A stretch of DNA of 32,256 nucleotides from Clostridium sp. CAG:632 (GCA_000431515.1 HF991346.1:1-32256); one strand, 5' to 3'. Counted from the stretch's first letter, positions 17,551-26,985 are shown. Translations and numbers: made by a program. Notes: generated by a model not told the origin, from the letters alone.

Positions 17551-17756
17551 GATTCATCCTCCTCATATTCAAATATATCTTCAACCTTTGCATCGCATAC
17601 TTTTGCAATCTTTAATGCAAGACTTACAGACGGTGAATAATCTCCTCGTTCAATCTGACTGATTGTCTGTCTGGATGTCCCACATAACATCCCCATTTGT
17701 TGCTGATTCACTCCCAGACGTGCACGATATTCCTTCAAGTGATTATATAGCGGCAT
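17547..17756 (-). CDS. Small Xre-family transcriptional regulator
   Basis: DNA-binding protein of 69 residues consisting almost only of an Xre/Cro helix-turn-helix: YRARLGVNQQQMGMLCGTSRQTISQIERGDYSPSVSLALKIAKV, then an acidic tail. The start at 17756 is supported by GGAGGTGG five bases upstream; the frame is open for 19 more codons but those lie over operator sequence. It overlaps the DUF3169-like gene by four bases. Two matching inverted repeats and a half-site in its promoter region suggest it represses its own operon. Confidence 0.9.
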   Translation of the reverse strand: MPLYNHLKEYRARLGVNQQQMGMLCGTSRQTISQIERGDYSPSVSLALKIAKVCDAKVEDIFEYEEDES

Positions 17757-17772
17757 GAAACCACCTCCGTTA

Positions 17773-17856
17773 TTGACAAGTTTTATTTTCATTATGACAA
17801 CTATTCTTGTCATTTATGATGTTTGAAGTATATCATTGACAAGGATACTTGTCAAT
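17773..17856 (-). promoter_or_regulatory. Xre operon promoter with two operators and a half-site
   Basis: On the minus strand TTGACA (17850-17855) and TATACT (17827-17832) are 17 bases apart. A perfect inverted repeat with nine-base arms (ATTGACAAG-GATA-CTTGTCAAT, centre 17845/17846) covers the -35 and most of the spacer. A second copy, TGACAA-N6-TTGTCA at 17795-17812, lies just after the expected transcription start. A half-site TTGACAAG sits at 17773-17780, beside the ribosome site. The shared motif is TGACAA-N6-TTGTCA. The Xre protein encoded here is the likely ligand. Confidence 0.8.
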
Positions 17857-17866
17857 ATGTTTTTAT

Positions 17867-17927
17867 AAAAAAACGCCACCTGCCCGTTGTTTTCCCTATA
17901 ACCGGTGGAAAACAACGAACAGATGAC
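17867..17927 (-). terminator. glyA terminator with a long stem
   Basis: Read on the minus strand, bases 17927-17907 pair with 17895-17875 in an uninterrupted 21-pair RNA stem (11 perfect pairs at the top, CGTTGTTTTCC with GGAAAACAACG, then a lower part with several G:U pairs), an 11-base loop, then G and seven T. It lies 39 bases after the glyA stop and 11 bases before the -35 operator of the Xre promoter, insulating the two units. Confidence 0.9.
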
Positions 17928-17966
17928 GATTCCGTCTGCCTTTTAACTTATAAGTTCATATATGAA

Positions 17967-19199
17967 TTAATATAATGGATAACGGTCTGTAATATCCTTT
18001 ACCAGTGCAATTGCCTTCTCATTGTCAGAATCAATGACTGCTGCCTTGATCGCATCTGCGATCATGATCATATCAGACTCTACAACGCCTCTGGATGTAA
18101 TGGCCGGTGTACCAAGACGGATACCGGAAGTTACAAACGGTGACTTCGGATCATTCGGTACTGTATTCTTGTTACAAGTGATATTTACAGAATCCAACAG
18201 CTTCTCAACCTCTTTACCGGTCTTTCCGAGATTCTGTAAATCTACCAGCATCAGGTGATTGTCAGTACCATCGGATACGATCTTGAAACCACGCTCCTGC
18301 AGTGCCTTGCAGAGAGTTGCCGCATTCTTAATGATCTGCTTCTGATATTCCTTATATTCCGGTGTCAGACATTCCTTCAGGCAAACAGCCTTTGCTGCAA
18401 TCACATGCATCAGAGGGCCTCCCTGAATTCCAGGGAATACTGCCTTATTGAAATTGAATTTCTCATTTACTTCATTGCTTGATAAGATCATACCACCACG
18501 CGGTCCACGCAATGTCTTATGAGTTGTTGTGGTGGTTACATGTGCATATGGGATTGGGCTCATATGCAGACCGGCAGCTACCAGACCGGCAATATGTGCC
18601 ATATCAACCATCAGATATGCACCTACTTCATCTGCGATTTCACGGAACCGCTTGAAGTCAATGGCTCTGGCATACGCACTGGCACCTGCTACGATTAACT
18701 TCGGCTTACATTCCTTTGCAATGCGGAGAACCTCGTCATAATCGATAAAGCCCTCATCATTCACACCGTAAGGTACAACGTTAAAGTATTTACCGGACAT
18801 ATTTACCGGGCTTCCGTGTGTCAGATGTCCGCCATGTGCCAGATTCATACCCATAAAGGTATCTCCCGGCTCCATGATTGCAAAGAATGCTGCCATATTC
18901 GCCTGTGCACCGGAATGTGGCTGTACATTCACATACTCACAGCCAAATACCTGCTTTGCACGTTCAATTGCAAGATTCTCAACTACATCTACATACTCGC
19001 ATCCGCCATAATACCGCTTCCCCGGATAGCCTTCTGCATATTTATTTGTTAACGGGCTTCCCATTGCCGCCATAACAGCCTTACTTACGAAGTTCTCTGA
19101 AGCAATCAGCTCGATATGACTGTTCTGTCTTCCAATCTCATCCTGAATCGCGGCTGCAATCTCAGGATCTACCTTAGTGATCTCGTCAAAACTATACAT
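17967..19199 (-). CDS. glyA: Serine hydroxymethyltransferase
   Basis: PLP enzyme of 410 residues that converts serine and tetrahydrofolate to glycine and 5,10-methylenetetrahydrofolate, the main entry to one-carbon metabolism. Motifs: ELIASENFVS, the YAEGYPGKRYYGGCE substrate loop, HSGAQAN, VDMAHIAGLVAAG and the PLP lysine in TTTTTHKTLRGPRGG (K228). Three ATG codons cluster at the start. The one at 19199 is chosen because AGGAGG lies eight bases upstream, whereas the next earlier one at 19205 leaves only two bases. It has its own promoter and terminator and appears independent of the biosynthetic operon upstream. Confidence 0.97.
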   Translation of the reverse strand: MYSFDEITKVDPEIAAAIQDEIGRQNSHIELIASENFVSKAVMAAMGSPLTNKYAEGYPGKRYYGGCEYVDVVENLAIERAKQVFGCEYVNVQPHSGAQANMAAFFAIMEPGDTFMGMNLAHGGHLTHGSPVNMSGKYFNVVPYGVNDEGFIDYDEVLRIAKECKPKLIVAGASAYARAIDFKRFREIADEVGAYLMVDMAHIAGLVAAGLHMSPIPYAHVTTTTTHKTLRGPRGGMILSSNEVNEKFNFNKAVFPGIQGGPLMHVIAAKAVCLKECLTPEYKEYQKQIIKNAATLCKALQERGFKIVSDGTDNHLMLVDLQNLGKTGKEVEKLLDSVNITCNKNTVPNDPKSPFVTSGIRLGTPAITSRGVVESDMIMIADAIKAAVIDSDNEKAIALVKDITDRYPLY

Positions 19200-19268
19200 T
19201 TTCATTTCCTCCTGTCTCAAATATGCCGTTCACGGAATAAATCTTGCTCCATTACGCCAATTACGTTT

Positions 19269-19297
19269 ATAATACCTTCTTTTGAAATATAACGCAA
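19269..19297 (-). promoter_or_regulatory. glyA promoter
   Basis: On the minus strand TTGCGT (19292-19297) and TATTAT (19269-19274) are 17 bases apart, about 70 bases before glyA. The remaining gap up to the thioesterase gene (to 19372) shows no convincing terminator and no riboswitch fold. Confidence 0.6.
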
Positions 19298-19372
19298 GTG
19301 TAGTTTTTATCCCACCTTTTCACACAGGGCGAGAAGAAAGAATATACCACAGATGAAATAGTAGGTGAATTT

Positions 19373-20080
19373 TTACTTTATTATTCCCAGTTTCTCCCGT
19401 ATTACATCTCCCACCGGCTTTTTATTTTCTTTCAGGAAGAAATGATTTCCGTGGAACTCATACTGTGCAAATTCTCCCTCGGTATATCCCTGCCACTGAC
19501 AGACTTCTTCTGCGGTCAGATCCTCGCTTGCGTAAAATGCCGTCAGATCACAGGTTACTTTCTCAGGCACCTCTGCTGCCTGATATTGCAGGAGCAGTCC
19601 GTAATCCACTTTCACCGGCCGGATAAACAGATTCAGAAACCGCTTGTTTTCCAACAGCCTCGGATCCATTCCGCCAAAATTACACAGAGCTTCTATAACC
19701 TCTTCTTCACTGGAGTCTGCATTCAGATTTCCCTGCAACGGAAGGTGTGGTGGTCTGTGCGATGCCACAAACATATGCACCGGCAGTTCCCATCCCTGCT
19801 TCCGATATGCCTTCCATACCTCGTATGCCACTACGCTTCCCATGCTATATCCCAGTATCGCATAAGGCATCTCCGGATTCCGAACTTTCCGAACCATGTC
19901 TGTCATATCCTGCACTAATTCATCAAACGTATGATAATAGCTTTCTTTTCGTCTGGTCCCATGCCCGGCATATTCAGCAGCCGTCACCTCGATCTGATCC
20001 TGCAGCTCTTCCTTTAATCCATAAAAGAATGCTGCCGATCCACCCGCATATGGAAAACATATTAACTGTATCTTCTGCAT
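19373..20080 (-). CDS. Type II thioesterase (GrsT/TE-II alpha/beta hydrolase)
   Basis: Stand-alone thioesterase of 235 residues of the type that clears wrongly loaded or stalled acyl groups from carrier proteins in non-ribosomal peptide and polyketide pathways. It starts with the family hallmark QLICFPYAGGSA, has the nucleophile elbow GYSMGS (S79), the VASHRPPH segment, and likely triad partners D187 and H213 (GNHFFL). The start at 20080 is preferred because the family begins here and AAAGGTG lies upstream; an ATG at 20122 would overlap the previous gene by 17 bases. It is the last gene of the run that holds the acyl carrier protein, which is its most likely substrate carrier. Confidence 0.88.
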   Translation of the reverse strand: MQKIQLICFPYAGGSAAFFYGLKEELQDQIEVTAAEYAGHGTRRKESYYHTFDELVQDMTDMVRKVRNPEMPYAILGYSMGSVVAYEVWKAYRKQGWELPVHMFVASHRPPHLPLQGNLNADSSEEEVIEALCNFGGMDPRLLENKRFLNLFIRPVKVDYGLLLQYQAAEVPEKVTCDLTAFYASEDLTAEEVCQWQGYTEGEFAQYEFHGNHFFLKENKKPVGDVIREKLGIIK

Positions 20081-20105
20081 ACTACCACACCTTTCTTCGC
20101 ATTTT

Positions 20106-22946
20106 TCACTTTCTACGTACATTCCGCTTTCTCCGGATTGGTATCATGACCGCCAGTATCAAAAGCGATGCCAGCGATATAATTGCCCCAATCCGTATTC
20201 CCGGTGTCTCATACCGCAGCTCTATCTCGTTATATCCTGCTTTGATCGGAATTGCCATGTACATCCGGTTTCCTTCCAGAATCTCTACCGGCTCTCCGTT
20301 TATTGTGGCACTCCATCCAATACTATACGGCAGCGCAATGCAGAGGATCCGATCTCCGGATGGCTCTGTATGTGCAGTTACCACATTACCATCAATTGTA
20401 ATATCCTCTACCGGATCTGCTGCCAGTGCACTCACACGGTCCACATACTGATACATCGGCTGACAGATCACTTCCATATCATCGAACGAATAAAATCCTA
20501 CCTGTGTAAACTGGATCGTGATCCCATCCTTTGCCTGCTCCGAATAACCGAGATTTACCAGCAAATCCTTAGCTCCTCTGTAATACTGATGGGCATCTGA
20601 TAATAACTCGCACCGTTTCTCCACTCCCGGCACAGATACAATAATGTTACTGGTACGATTCGTATTTTGCAGAAAATGATTCCCATTATATTTCGCTTTC
20701 TGATATCTGGAGCTGTTTTCATTCAGTCCATAAGTCCGTTCTTCCCGGGACGTTAAATTCGAATAATGAATATTTTTCCATAAAAGATACGTCTCTGATT
20801 TTCTCCATCCGCGACAGGAAACCCATACGGATGAATTGTCCTTTTTTACGATCAAGCCATTCTCTGTTACTTCAATCCACTCCGGATCTATATTTTCTTT
20901 GATCTGCTCAAGCAATTCTTCTTTCGTCTCAACTGTCTTACCGGTGTACTCAAACTCTGCCTGCGGATAACCGTCCAGCGTTTCATTCAGCACAATTCCC
21001 TGAATCATTGCCTGCTCCTTCATGTTTACTTCCAGCTTATCATATACATCTCTGGTAATATACGAATCATACGTATACATAATTGGAAGATAATACTGAT
21101 TGACATACAGAAATACATTATCTTCCGTTCCGTCCAAATATGTCTTCAGCTGACGCTGCTCTCCAATATATCCATATGGCACCTGTGCCACCTGGGACTC
21201 TGCAACAGTCACATACTTCACTCCCGCCAGCTCATTTAATACGGTCCTCTGATCGAAATCAAGAATCTGGAACGGTATACTCTGCTGCGAATTGCCCAGC
21301 TCACTGGAATAATCAACCACTCGTTCGCCCGTAAAACTGAAATAGGAGCTCACACCGTTATAATCTGATCGCAAGCCATAATTCTTATACCGTTGCTTCA
21401 TCGCATAGCTTGGGAATATAACATCCAAACGAAATACACTGGTATCCGAATTATTCTCCATCATCACGATAGACGAATTATCCGATTCTGCCTCTACACT
21501 TCCCGCATCTACAAACTCTCCGATATAATTCTGCCCTGACGGTGCATACAGTGACCATGCCATCAGCGAAATATCCAGAAATACAAAGCCGAGAATTACT
21601 GCCCGGATTCTATACGGATGTCTGGATACCGTCCGTCCGCCTGCAAGCACGATCAGCGCCATTATCATCAGCAGCAGATAGGAATATTCCATCTTTTCGC
21701 CTGCAAGTACATACAGTCCGATTTCAAAGATTGAGAACAGAATCACTGCTATCCGTAGCTTTTTCCGTTCCTTTTCCTGCATTGTGAACATCCGCGGCAA
21801 TGTAAATGCTACCGTTAATGCTACCACCATTGCAAATACAAAACTCCAACGGTTCGTCTTTCCGACAAAACCGTTAAATACCAATACCAGTGCCGGAATA
21901 CAAAATACCAGAATACCGGTTAAAATACCGATTTTTATCTGTCTCGCCTGCCCGTCCTTCCGCATAAATAACAGACAGATGCACAGTACCGCAATTCCGG
22001 AAAAGCCAAGAAATCCATGGATTCTGGGCAAATTTGTTGTCACAAGACTCATCAGCATCTGGTAATAATAGTTCCATTCAAAATGCAGATAACTGCCAAA
22101 CGATGCCTCTGATACTCTGGCACTGTTCATAAACCTTATTCCTCCCGGAATAAAACTTATGGCTGCGATACCAATTCCCCATACGAAAATCAAGACCGTA
22201 TATAGGAAACATCCCATAAAATCCCTGAATCCTCTCTCCCGATCCATATGAAAATACCGAATACAGGCATAAATGAATGCCGGCAGAATTATCATATAAA
22301 GGAACATAAAATTACTCATTCCACAGAGTGCCACAACCGCAAGAAACAGCCATGGTTTCCTTTTCTCCAGGATATGTTCAATTCCAAGAAACAGTAATGG
22401 CAGATAGCACATTAATTCCATAAAAAATGTATGCCTGCATGCATAGTACAGACTATAACCACAGAACGTATATACCATACTGCCTACCAGCCCCGCATAT
22501 CCATCCCAGTGAAATTTACGTACCAGAAGTGAAAAACAGAATCCACACAGATATAAATAAATAATCACCCGGAACAACAGAAATAATTCAATACCGCTTT
22601 CCGGCACCAATGCAAATAAAAAATTAATCGGCCGGAAGGAAAGTGCATCCTGGAAATCCTGTCCAAATCCAATTGACATATCCCACATTGGGAATCGAAG
22701 GGTATGATCCACCAGAATGCTTTTCGCCACCTCTCGAATCCACCTCCTGGTATACAGCAGACTCGGATAATGCTGAGATAGTCCATCAGAGGCCCACAAA
22801 AAAGACTTTCCAAAGTACAGAAAAGAAAACTCTGCCCCTGCAAAGAAAATCAAAAATAAAATTGTATACAATACATAATAATTCCGGGGACGCTCCAGAT
22901 GTTCCATCCAATGTTTCAGCTGCCCCAGTAGTTTTCCTTTCTTCAT
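20106..22946 (-). CDS. YfhO family membrane protein, copy 2 of tandem pair
   Basis: Very large membrane protein of 946 residues. The first half carries a dozen or so hydrophobic helices; the loop after the first helix has SDGLSQHYPSLLY, the acidic-residue loop of YfhO proteins, which are classed with GT-C-fold polyprenyl-linked glycosyltransferases. The second half is largely soluble and probably extracytoplasmic, ending in a conserved module (VEDITIDGNVVTAHTE..., GWSATINGEPVEILEGNRMYMAIP, AGYNEIELRYETPG) and a last membrane helix with a basic tail. Bacillus and Listeria YfhO proteins have been linked to teichoic acid glycosylation; the substrate here is unknown. AAGGGG precedes the ATG, 10 bases after the other copy. 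Confidence 0.87.
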   Translation of the reverse strand: MKKGKLLGQLKHWMEHLERPRNYYVLYTILFLIFFAGAEFSFLYFGKSFLWASDGLSQHYPSLLYTRRWIREVAKSILVDHTLRFPMWDMSIGFGQDFQDALSFRPINFLFALVPESGIELFLLFRVIIYLYLCGFCFSLLVRKFHWDGYAGLVGSMVYTFCGYSLYYACRHTFFMELMCYLPLLFLGIEHILEKRKPWLFLAVVALCGMSNFMFLYMIILPAFIYACIRYFHMDRERGFRDFMGCFLYTVLIFVWGIGIAAISFIPGGIRFMNSARVSEASFGSYLHFEWNYYYQMLMSLVTTNLPRIHGFLGFSGIAVLCICLLFMRKDGQARQIKIGILTGILVFCIPALVLVFNGFVGKTNRWSFVFAMVVALTVAFTLPRMFTMQEKERKKLRIAVILFSIFEIGLYVLAGEKMEYSYLLLMIMALIVLAGGRTVSRHPYRIRAVILGFVFLDISLMAWSLYAPSGQNYIGEFVDAGSVEAESDNSSIVMMENNSDTSVFRLDVIFPSYAMKQRYKNYGLRSDYNGVSSYFSFTGERVVDYSSELGNSQQSIPFQILDFDQRTVLNELAGVKYVTVAESQVAQVPYGYIGEQRQLKTYLDGTEDNVFLYVNQYYLPIMYTYDSYITRDVYDKLEVNMKEQAMIQGIVLNETLDGYPQAEFEYTGKTVETKEELLEQIKENIDPEWIEVTENGLIVKKDNSSVWVSCRGWRKSETYLLWKNIHYSNLTSREERTYGLNENSSRYQKAKYNGNHFLQNTNRTSNIIVSVPGVEKRCELLSDAHQYYRGAKDLLVNLGYSEQAKDGITIQFTQVGFYSFDDMEVICQPMYQYVDRVSALAADPVEDITIDGNVVTAHTEPSGDRILCIALPYSIGWSATINGEPVEILEGNRMYMAIPIKAGYNEIELRYETPGIRIGAIISLASLLILAVMIPIRRKRNVRRK

Positions 22947-22956
22947 GCCTTACCCC

Positions 22957-25788
22957 TTATGAATCATAACGACGTCTTCTGATCCTTTGAACTGTCTCCC
23001 ACCATGCCGGTATTGCAAGTATCAGAATCAAAATTCCGATTGTCAATAATGAAACCGCAATTCCGGATCGTATTCCCGGTGTCTCGTAATCCAGCTCAAT
23101 CTCATTATATCCGGCCTTTAGCGGAAGTGCCATATACATTCCATTACCTTCCAGTACTTCTACCGGTTCTCCATTTACCTTTGCGCTCCAGCCCTTGCTA
23201 TACGGAATCGCAATGCACAGAACTTTATCCTTTGATAATGTGGTATGTGCTGTCACAATATTGCAATCAACCGTAATATCCTCTACCGGGTCTTCTGTTA
23301 ATTTTGCTACCTGATCCGCATATCGATTCATCGGTTGTGAGATCACTGCTATATCATCATACGAATACTCACCGGCAACCGAAAACCGAATATACAATTC
23401 TTTCTGTGTCGTACAATATCCCAGATTCGCCAGCATATCACGTTTTCCGTAATAATATTGGTTAGACGGCGATAACAATGCATTTCTAGTATAGTTATCC
23501 CCCATAGTAAAAGCCAGGGATGCACTTTCAGCTTCCCCTTTCTGCTTTAATTTCCTTTCCAGTACATGCTTTTCATAAACCGACAACTGTTTTTCTTCGT
23601 CATTCAAATAAGCATCTGTTTTATCAGCATATTCGACTCCGTTTATCTTCACATATAACTCACCGGTCACATTATCCGGAATTGTTAATTTCAAAGTCGT
23701 GCCATCTTTTTTTATAATAAACTTTCCATCCTGTAATTCCAGATTCTCATTTGTCTCTGCTATCTGCCGAATCTGCGTCTCAATTCCCTGTCTGTTTAAA
23801 ATCGTTTTATAATCAAACTTTAACTGCTGTTCAGGCAGATTACTCTCCTTCAATACAATTCCCTGCATCATTGCCTGCTCTTTTTCATTTGATTCCAGTG
23901 ATTCATATGTCTGGGTGGATACATAAGAATCGTATGTATACATTAACGGCAACGCATAATCATTTTTATATACATAGATTTCCCTGGTCTTACCATCTGC
24001 ATATGTTTTCTCCATTGTTCCCACCTTTGTATAACCATACGGCACATCCAATGGATTGTCTTCGGAATTGGTTACATACTTAACCGCCGACAGCGTATCC
24101 AATACCGTTCTCTGGCTTAAATCATAGATCAGAAACGGCTGATAATTCTGTGTATTTCCCACATCCAGTAATGTATTTTTTAAATTAGCCGGAATATAAC
24201 TGTAATAACTGGACAATCCGTTTATGCCCAATCCGATTCCATAGTTCCGGTATTTATATTTCTCAGCATCCGGTACTACAACGTCTACACGATATGTACT
24301 ATCGTCCGAAATTAATGACAATGCTTCCGCTGATGTATTATTCTTCTCCGCCCAGACCCTTTGAGAATCCACAAATGATGCTATATATTCGCTACTGTCT
24401 CCAGACATATATAATTCAAAAGATTTTAATGTTGTCTCCAGACACATTACCGCTATCAGGATAATAACCGCTACTTTACGAATATTTTTAATATTTTTTC
24501 TCTGACTATATAACAGATTATAACATAATATAAAGATAGCAAAGAAGCATATACCGCTCTGGATTTCGGAATGCAGAATTTTCTTCACCATCACATATAA
24601 TACTATATATGCTCCGCCCAGGAGATTTACCATACTTCGGATACCATAGTTCTCTTTCGTGATCTCGGTAATGGCAACTGCCGTTCCCATTGCAAACCAG
24701 AATGAAAATAAGAAACTCCATCGCTCCGTTGAACTCCCGAATCCATTAAATACCCATGAAAAGAATGGTACCAGAAAACAGATCAGATAAATTCCCATCT
24801 GAATCAGAATTTCTTTCGCCTGTTTATCCTTCTTCCTAAATAACCAGTATAATGCCAATATGCCGATTGCTGACATTCCAATAAATCCATACTGATGCAG
24901 CTCAACAATATCAGAAAAGCTGGTCAAAAAGGTTAAATAATAATCTTTTCCATATAGCCAAAGACTTTCTCCCCGTTCTGCAGAACCTCTGTCACTTGAC
25001 TGAATGTATTGTAATGCCGGTATAAATGATATTGCCGCTATGCCAAGTCCAAGCATATATTGGACAATAAACCTGAGCAATGTCTGTCCAAAATCCTTCC
25101 AGGATTTTTCTGTTTTTAATAAATATCTGACTAATGCAAACAAAAATGCCGCAATCGTAAACATGTAAAGGAAATAAAAATAGCTGATTCCGGACAATGC
25201 GATACTTGCCACAAATACCACTGATTTCTTTTCATCCAGAATCTTTGCCGTTCCGTATAAAATAAATGGCAAATACATCACCAGTTCCATAAACAACGGG
25301 TGCTTGGCCGCAAAATAAATAGCAAAACCGGAATATACATACATCAATGTCGCAATCAGTGCCGCAATGTCTGTAACTTTTTCATGTTTACTGAACAGCA
25401 AAAAGCCAATACCCGCTATATACAGGCTGATCCATGTACGGACGATAAAAAAATACTCCATTGTATTGGCATTAAAAAATACTGCCAGCCATTGCAAAGG
25501 TCGAAATGCCAATGCACTGCTCACATCAAATCCCATACCAAGCTCCAGATCCCACATCGGAATTACCAGAGAATGGTTTTCCATCAGATTCTTTAAGATC
25601 TCTTTTACCCATTCACGTAAATATAACAGATTGGAATAGTGTTGGGAAAGTCCGTCCATGCTCCATACAAATGACTTGCCATTATACCAGAATGGCAGAA
25701 AAACGGCTATAAAAAATACAGCATACAGGATTGTATACCTAACATAAACATTTTTCTGTATTTTTAGCAGTTTTTCTTTCATTTTCAT
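22957..25788 (-). CDS. YfhO family membrane protein, copy 1 of tandem pair
   Basis: Membrane protein of 943 residues with the same layout as the copy downstream: multi-helix N-terminal half with MDGLSQHYSNLLYLREW in the first loop, a soluble second half, the closing module VEDITVDCNIVTAHTT, GWSAKVNGEPVEVLEGNGMYMALP, AGYNEIELDYETPG, and a C-terminal helix with a basic tail (RIRRRR). Identity to copy 2 is high near both ends and much lower in the middle, where the two must differ in specificity. TAGGAG lies eight bases before the ATG, three bases after the luxC-like stop, so it is in the same operon. By eye this copy is more AT-rich than copy 2. Confidence 0.87.
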   Translation of the reverse strand: MKMKEKLLKIQKNVYVRYTILYAVFFIAVFLPFWYNGKSFVWSMDGLSQHYSNLLYLREWVKEILKNLMENHSLVIPMWDLELGMGFDVSSALAFRPLQWLAVFFNANTMEYFFIVRTWISLYIAGIGFLLFSKHEKVTDIAALIATLMYVYSGFAIYFAAKHPLFMELVMYLPFILYGTAKILDEKKSVVFVASIALSGISYFYFLYMFTIAAFLFALVRYLLKTEKSWKDFGQTLLRFIVQYMLGLGIAAISFIPALQYIQSSDRGSAERGESLWLYGKDYYLTFLTSFSDIVELHQYGFIGMSAIGILALYWLFRKKDKQAKEILIQMGIYLICFLVPFFSWVFNGFGSSTERWSFLFSFWFAMGTAVAITEITKENYGIRSMVNLLGGAYIVLYVMVKKILHSEIQSGICFFAIFILCYNLLYSQRKNIKNIRKVAVIILIAVMCLETTLKSFELYMSGDSSEYIASFVDSQRVWAEKNNTSAEALSLISDDSTYRVDVVVPDAEKYKYRNYGIGLGINGLSSYYSYIPANLKNTLLDVGNTQNYQPFLIYDLSQRTVLDTLSAVKYVTNSEDNPLDVPYGYTKVGTMEKTYADGKTREIYVYKNDYALPLMYTYDSYVSTQTYESLESNEKEQAMMQGIVLKESNLPEQQLKFDYKTILNRQGIETQIRQIAETNENLELQDGKFIIKKDGTTLKLTIPDNVTGELYVKINGVEYADKTDAYLNDEEKQLSVYEKHVLERKLKQKGEAESASLAFTMGDNYTRNALLSPSNQYYYGKRDMLANLGYCTTQKELYIRFSVAGEYSYDDIAVISQPMNRYADQVAKLTEDPVEDITVDCNIVTAHTTLSKDKVLCIAIPYSKGWSAKVNGEPVEVLEGNGMYMALPLKAGYNEIELDYETPGIRSGIAVSLLTIGILILILAIPAWWETVQRIRRRRYDS

Positions 25789-25791
25789 GCT

Positions 25792-26985
25792 TTATACTCC
25801 TATAATTCTGGACAGGCTTGCTACAATATCATAACCGTCCCAATATGTTCCGATATCCAAGGTTTTTCCGAATGGCACGATCCGGTCTATTCCGGTCCAG
25901 TGATTTTTCACTATCATTTCAGCCAGCTCCTGTTTATCAATACCATAGTATGCACAGGTCTGTACCGTCTCATTGATATATTTTCCAAGCATTGCAAGGT
26001 CCTCTGCTTCATATTCAAAGAACAGTCCGAATTTTCCCCGCAGCCGGGTAATCGAGTCCGTTAAGGAATCTAATGTATACACATACAGATAATTCTCATA
26101 ACGTTTTAATTCCCGGATATTCGATAATTCTATCGCATACTTGCAAGTCATGACATACTTATCACTCACTTTGATCTCTGCCAGATCATATTTTAAGGAC
26201 TCTTCATAAACCGCCTGCCAGAATCTGTTCTTTGCTTCCGTCACCTGTTTACAATTTCTCGTATCCCATATGATCAGGTGCGGTGTGGAACAGGCATTCT
26301 GATCCATAAGATAGGTATCATTATAAAAATCCTTTGCCAGTTTTTTGATTGCCTCTTCCGTATCATCCAGTATCTGTTCCGCAGAAATAATTCCAAACGA
26401 AAACCGATCTGCAAACGTAATTTCCGTACATCTTGGTTTCAGTGGAGATTTTCTGATATCTGCAATCGTTTCATTTCCTCCCCATATTACCCGTGCATCT
26501 GCCAGTCCGGATAATGCATCTGTGATTTCCTGATTGCGCTCATACGTAATGATCGCAGTATAATTTTTAATCTCCCGATAAGCCTCTTCCTCAAACATTT
26601 GATTTAAAATACGGCATACAATGTCCACCTGCTGATATTGTTTTGTCGCCGAAACACGTACAATGTTCGCATTTCCTGCCAATAACCCGAATACATAGGT
26701 AAATGCAAAATTAATCGGAATGTTGGATGGTGCTATATGAAATACGTTTCCTTTACCAAGCCGTACTCTTCCGTCCTCAAATTCTGTTTTCAGTCGTTTA
26801 ATATTGCCACTCCGGCAAAAGAAGGCAAATGACAAAACATCCGGATACTGTTTCGCTTCTTTATCTTTTTGAATCCGCTTTGACAGTTCTCCTAAAAATT
26901 CACAAACCTGCTCACTATATGGTGCCAACGGCTTTTTTTCTTCCAATGGTCCACCGGCCAAATATATCACATCAATGTTTTTCAT
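25792..26985 (-). CDS. LuxC-like acyl-CoA/acyl-thioester reductase
   Basis: Aldehyde dehydrogenase-fold reductase of 397 residues that turns an activated acyl group into an aldehyde with NAD(P)H. LuxC hallmarks are visible: GNVFHIAPSNIPINFAFT (about residues 80-97), VIWGGNETI (166-174) and the nucleophile cysteine in DQNACSTPHL (C232). The frame is open to an ATG at 27096, but the ATG at 26985 is chosen: it fits the family N-terminus, has GGGGGTG upstream and overlaps luxE by only 14 bases. With the adjacent LuxE-like protein it should form a fatty-acid-reductase-like pair. No luciferase genes are present, so the aldehyde serves something other than light emission. Confidence 0.9.
   Translation of the reverse strand: MKNIDVIYLAGGPLEEKKPLAPYSEQVCEFLGELSKRIQKDKEAKQYPDVLSFAFFCRSGNIKRLKTEFEDGRVRLGKGNVFHIAPSNIPINFAFTYVFGLLAGNANIVRVSATKQYQQVDIVCRILNQMFEEEAYREIKNYTAIITYERNQEITDALSGLADARVIWGGNETIADIRKSPLKPRCTEITFADRFSFGIISAEQILDDTEEAIKKLAKDFYNDTYLMDQNACSTPHLIIWDTRNCKQVTEAKNRFWQAVYEESLKYDLAEIKVSDKYVMTCKYAIELSNIRELKRYENYLYVYTLDSLTDSITRLRGKFGLFFEYEAEDLAMLGKYINETVQTCAYYGIDKQELAEMIVKNHWTGIDRIVPFGKTLDIGTYWDGYDIVASLSRIIGV

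Noticed and set aside
19206..19372. Riboswitch or T-box before glyA
   Set aside because: The leader after the predicted promoter is only about 60 bases and shows no glycine, folate or T-box features.
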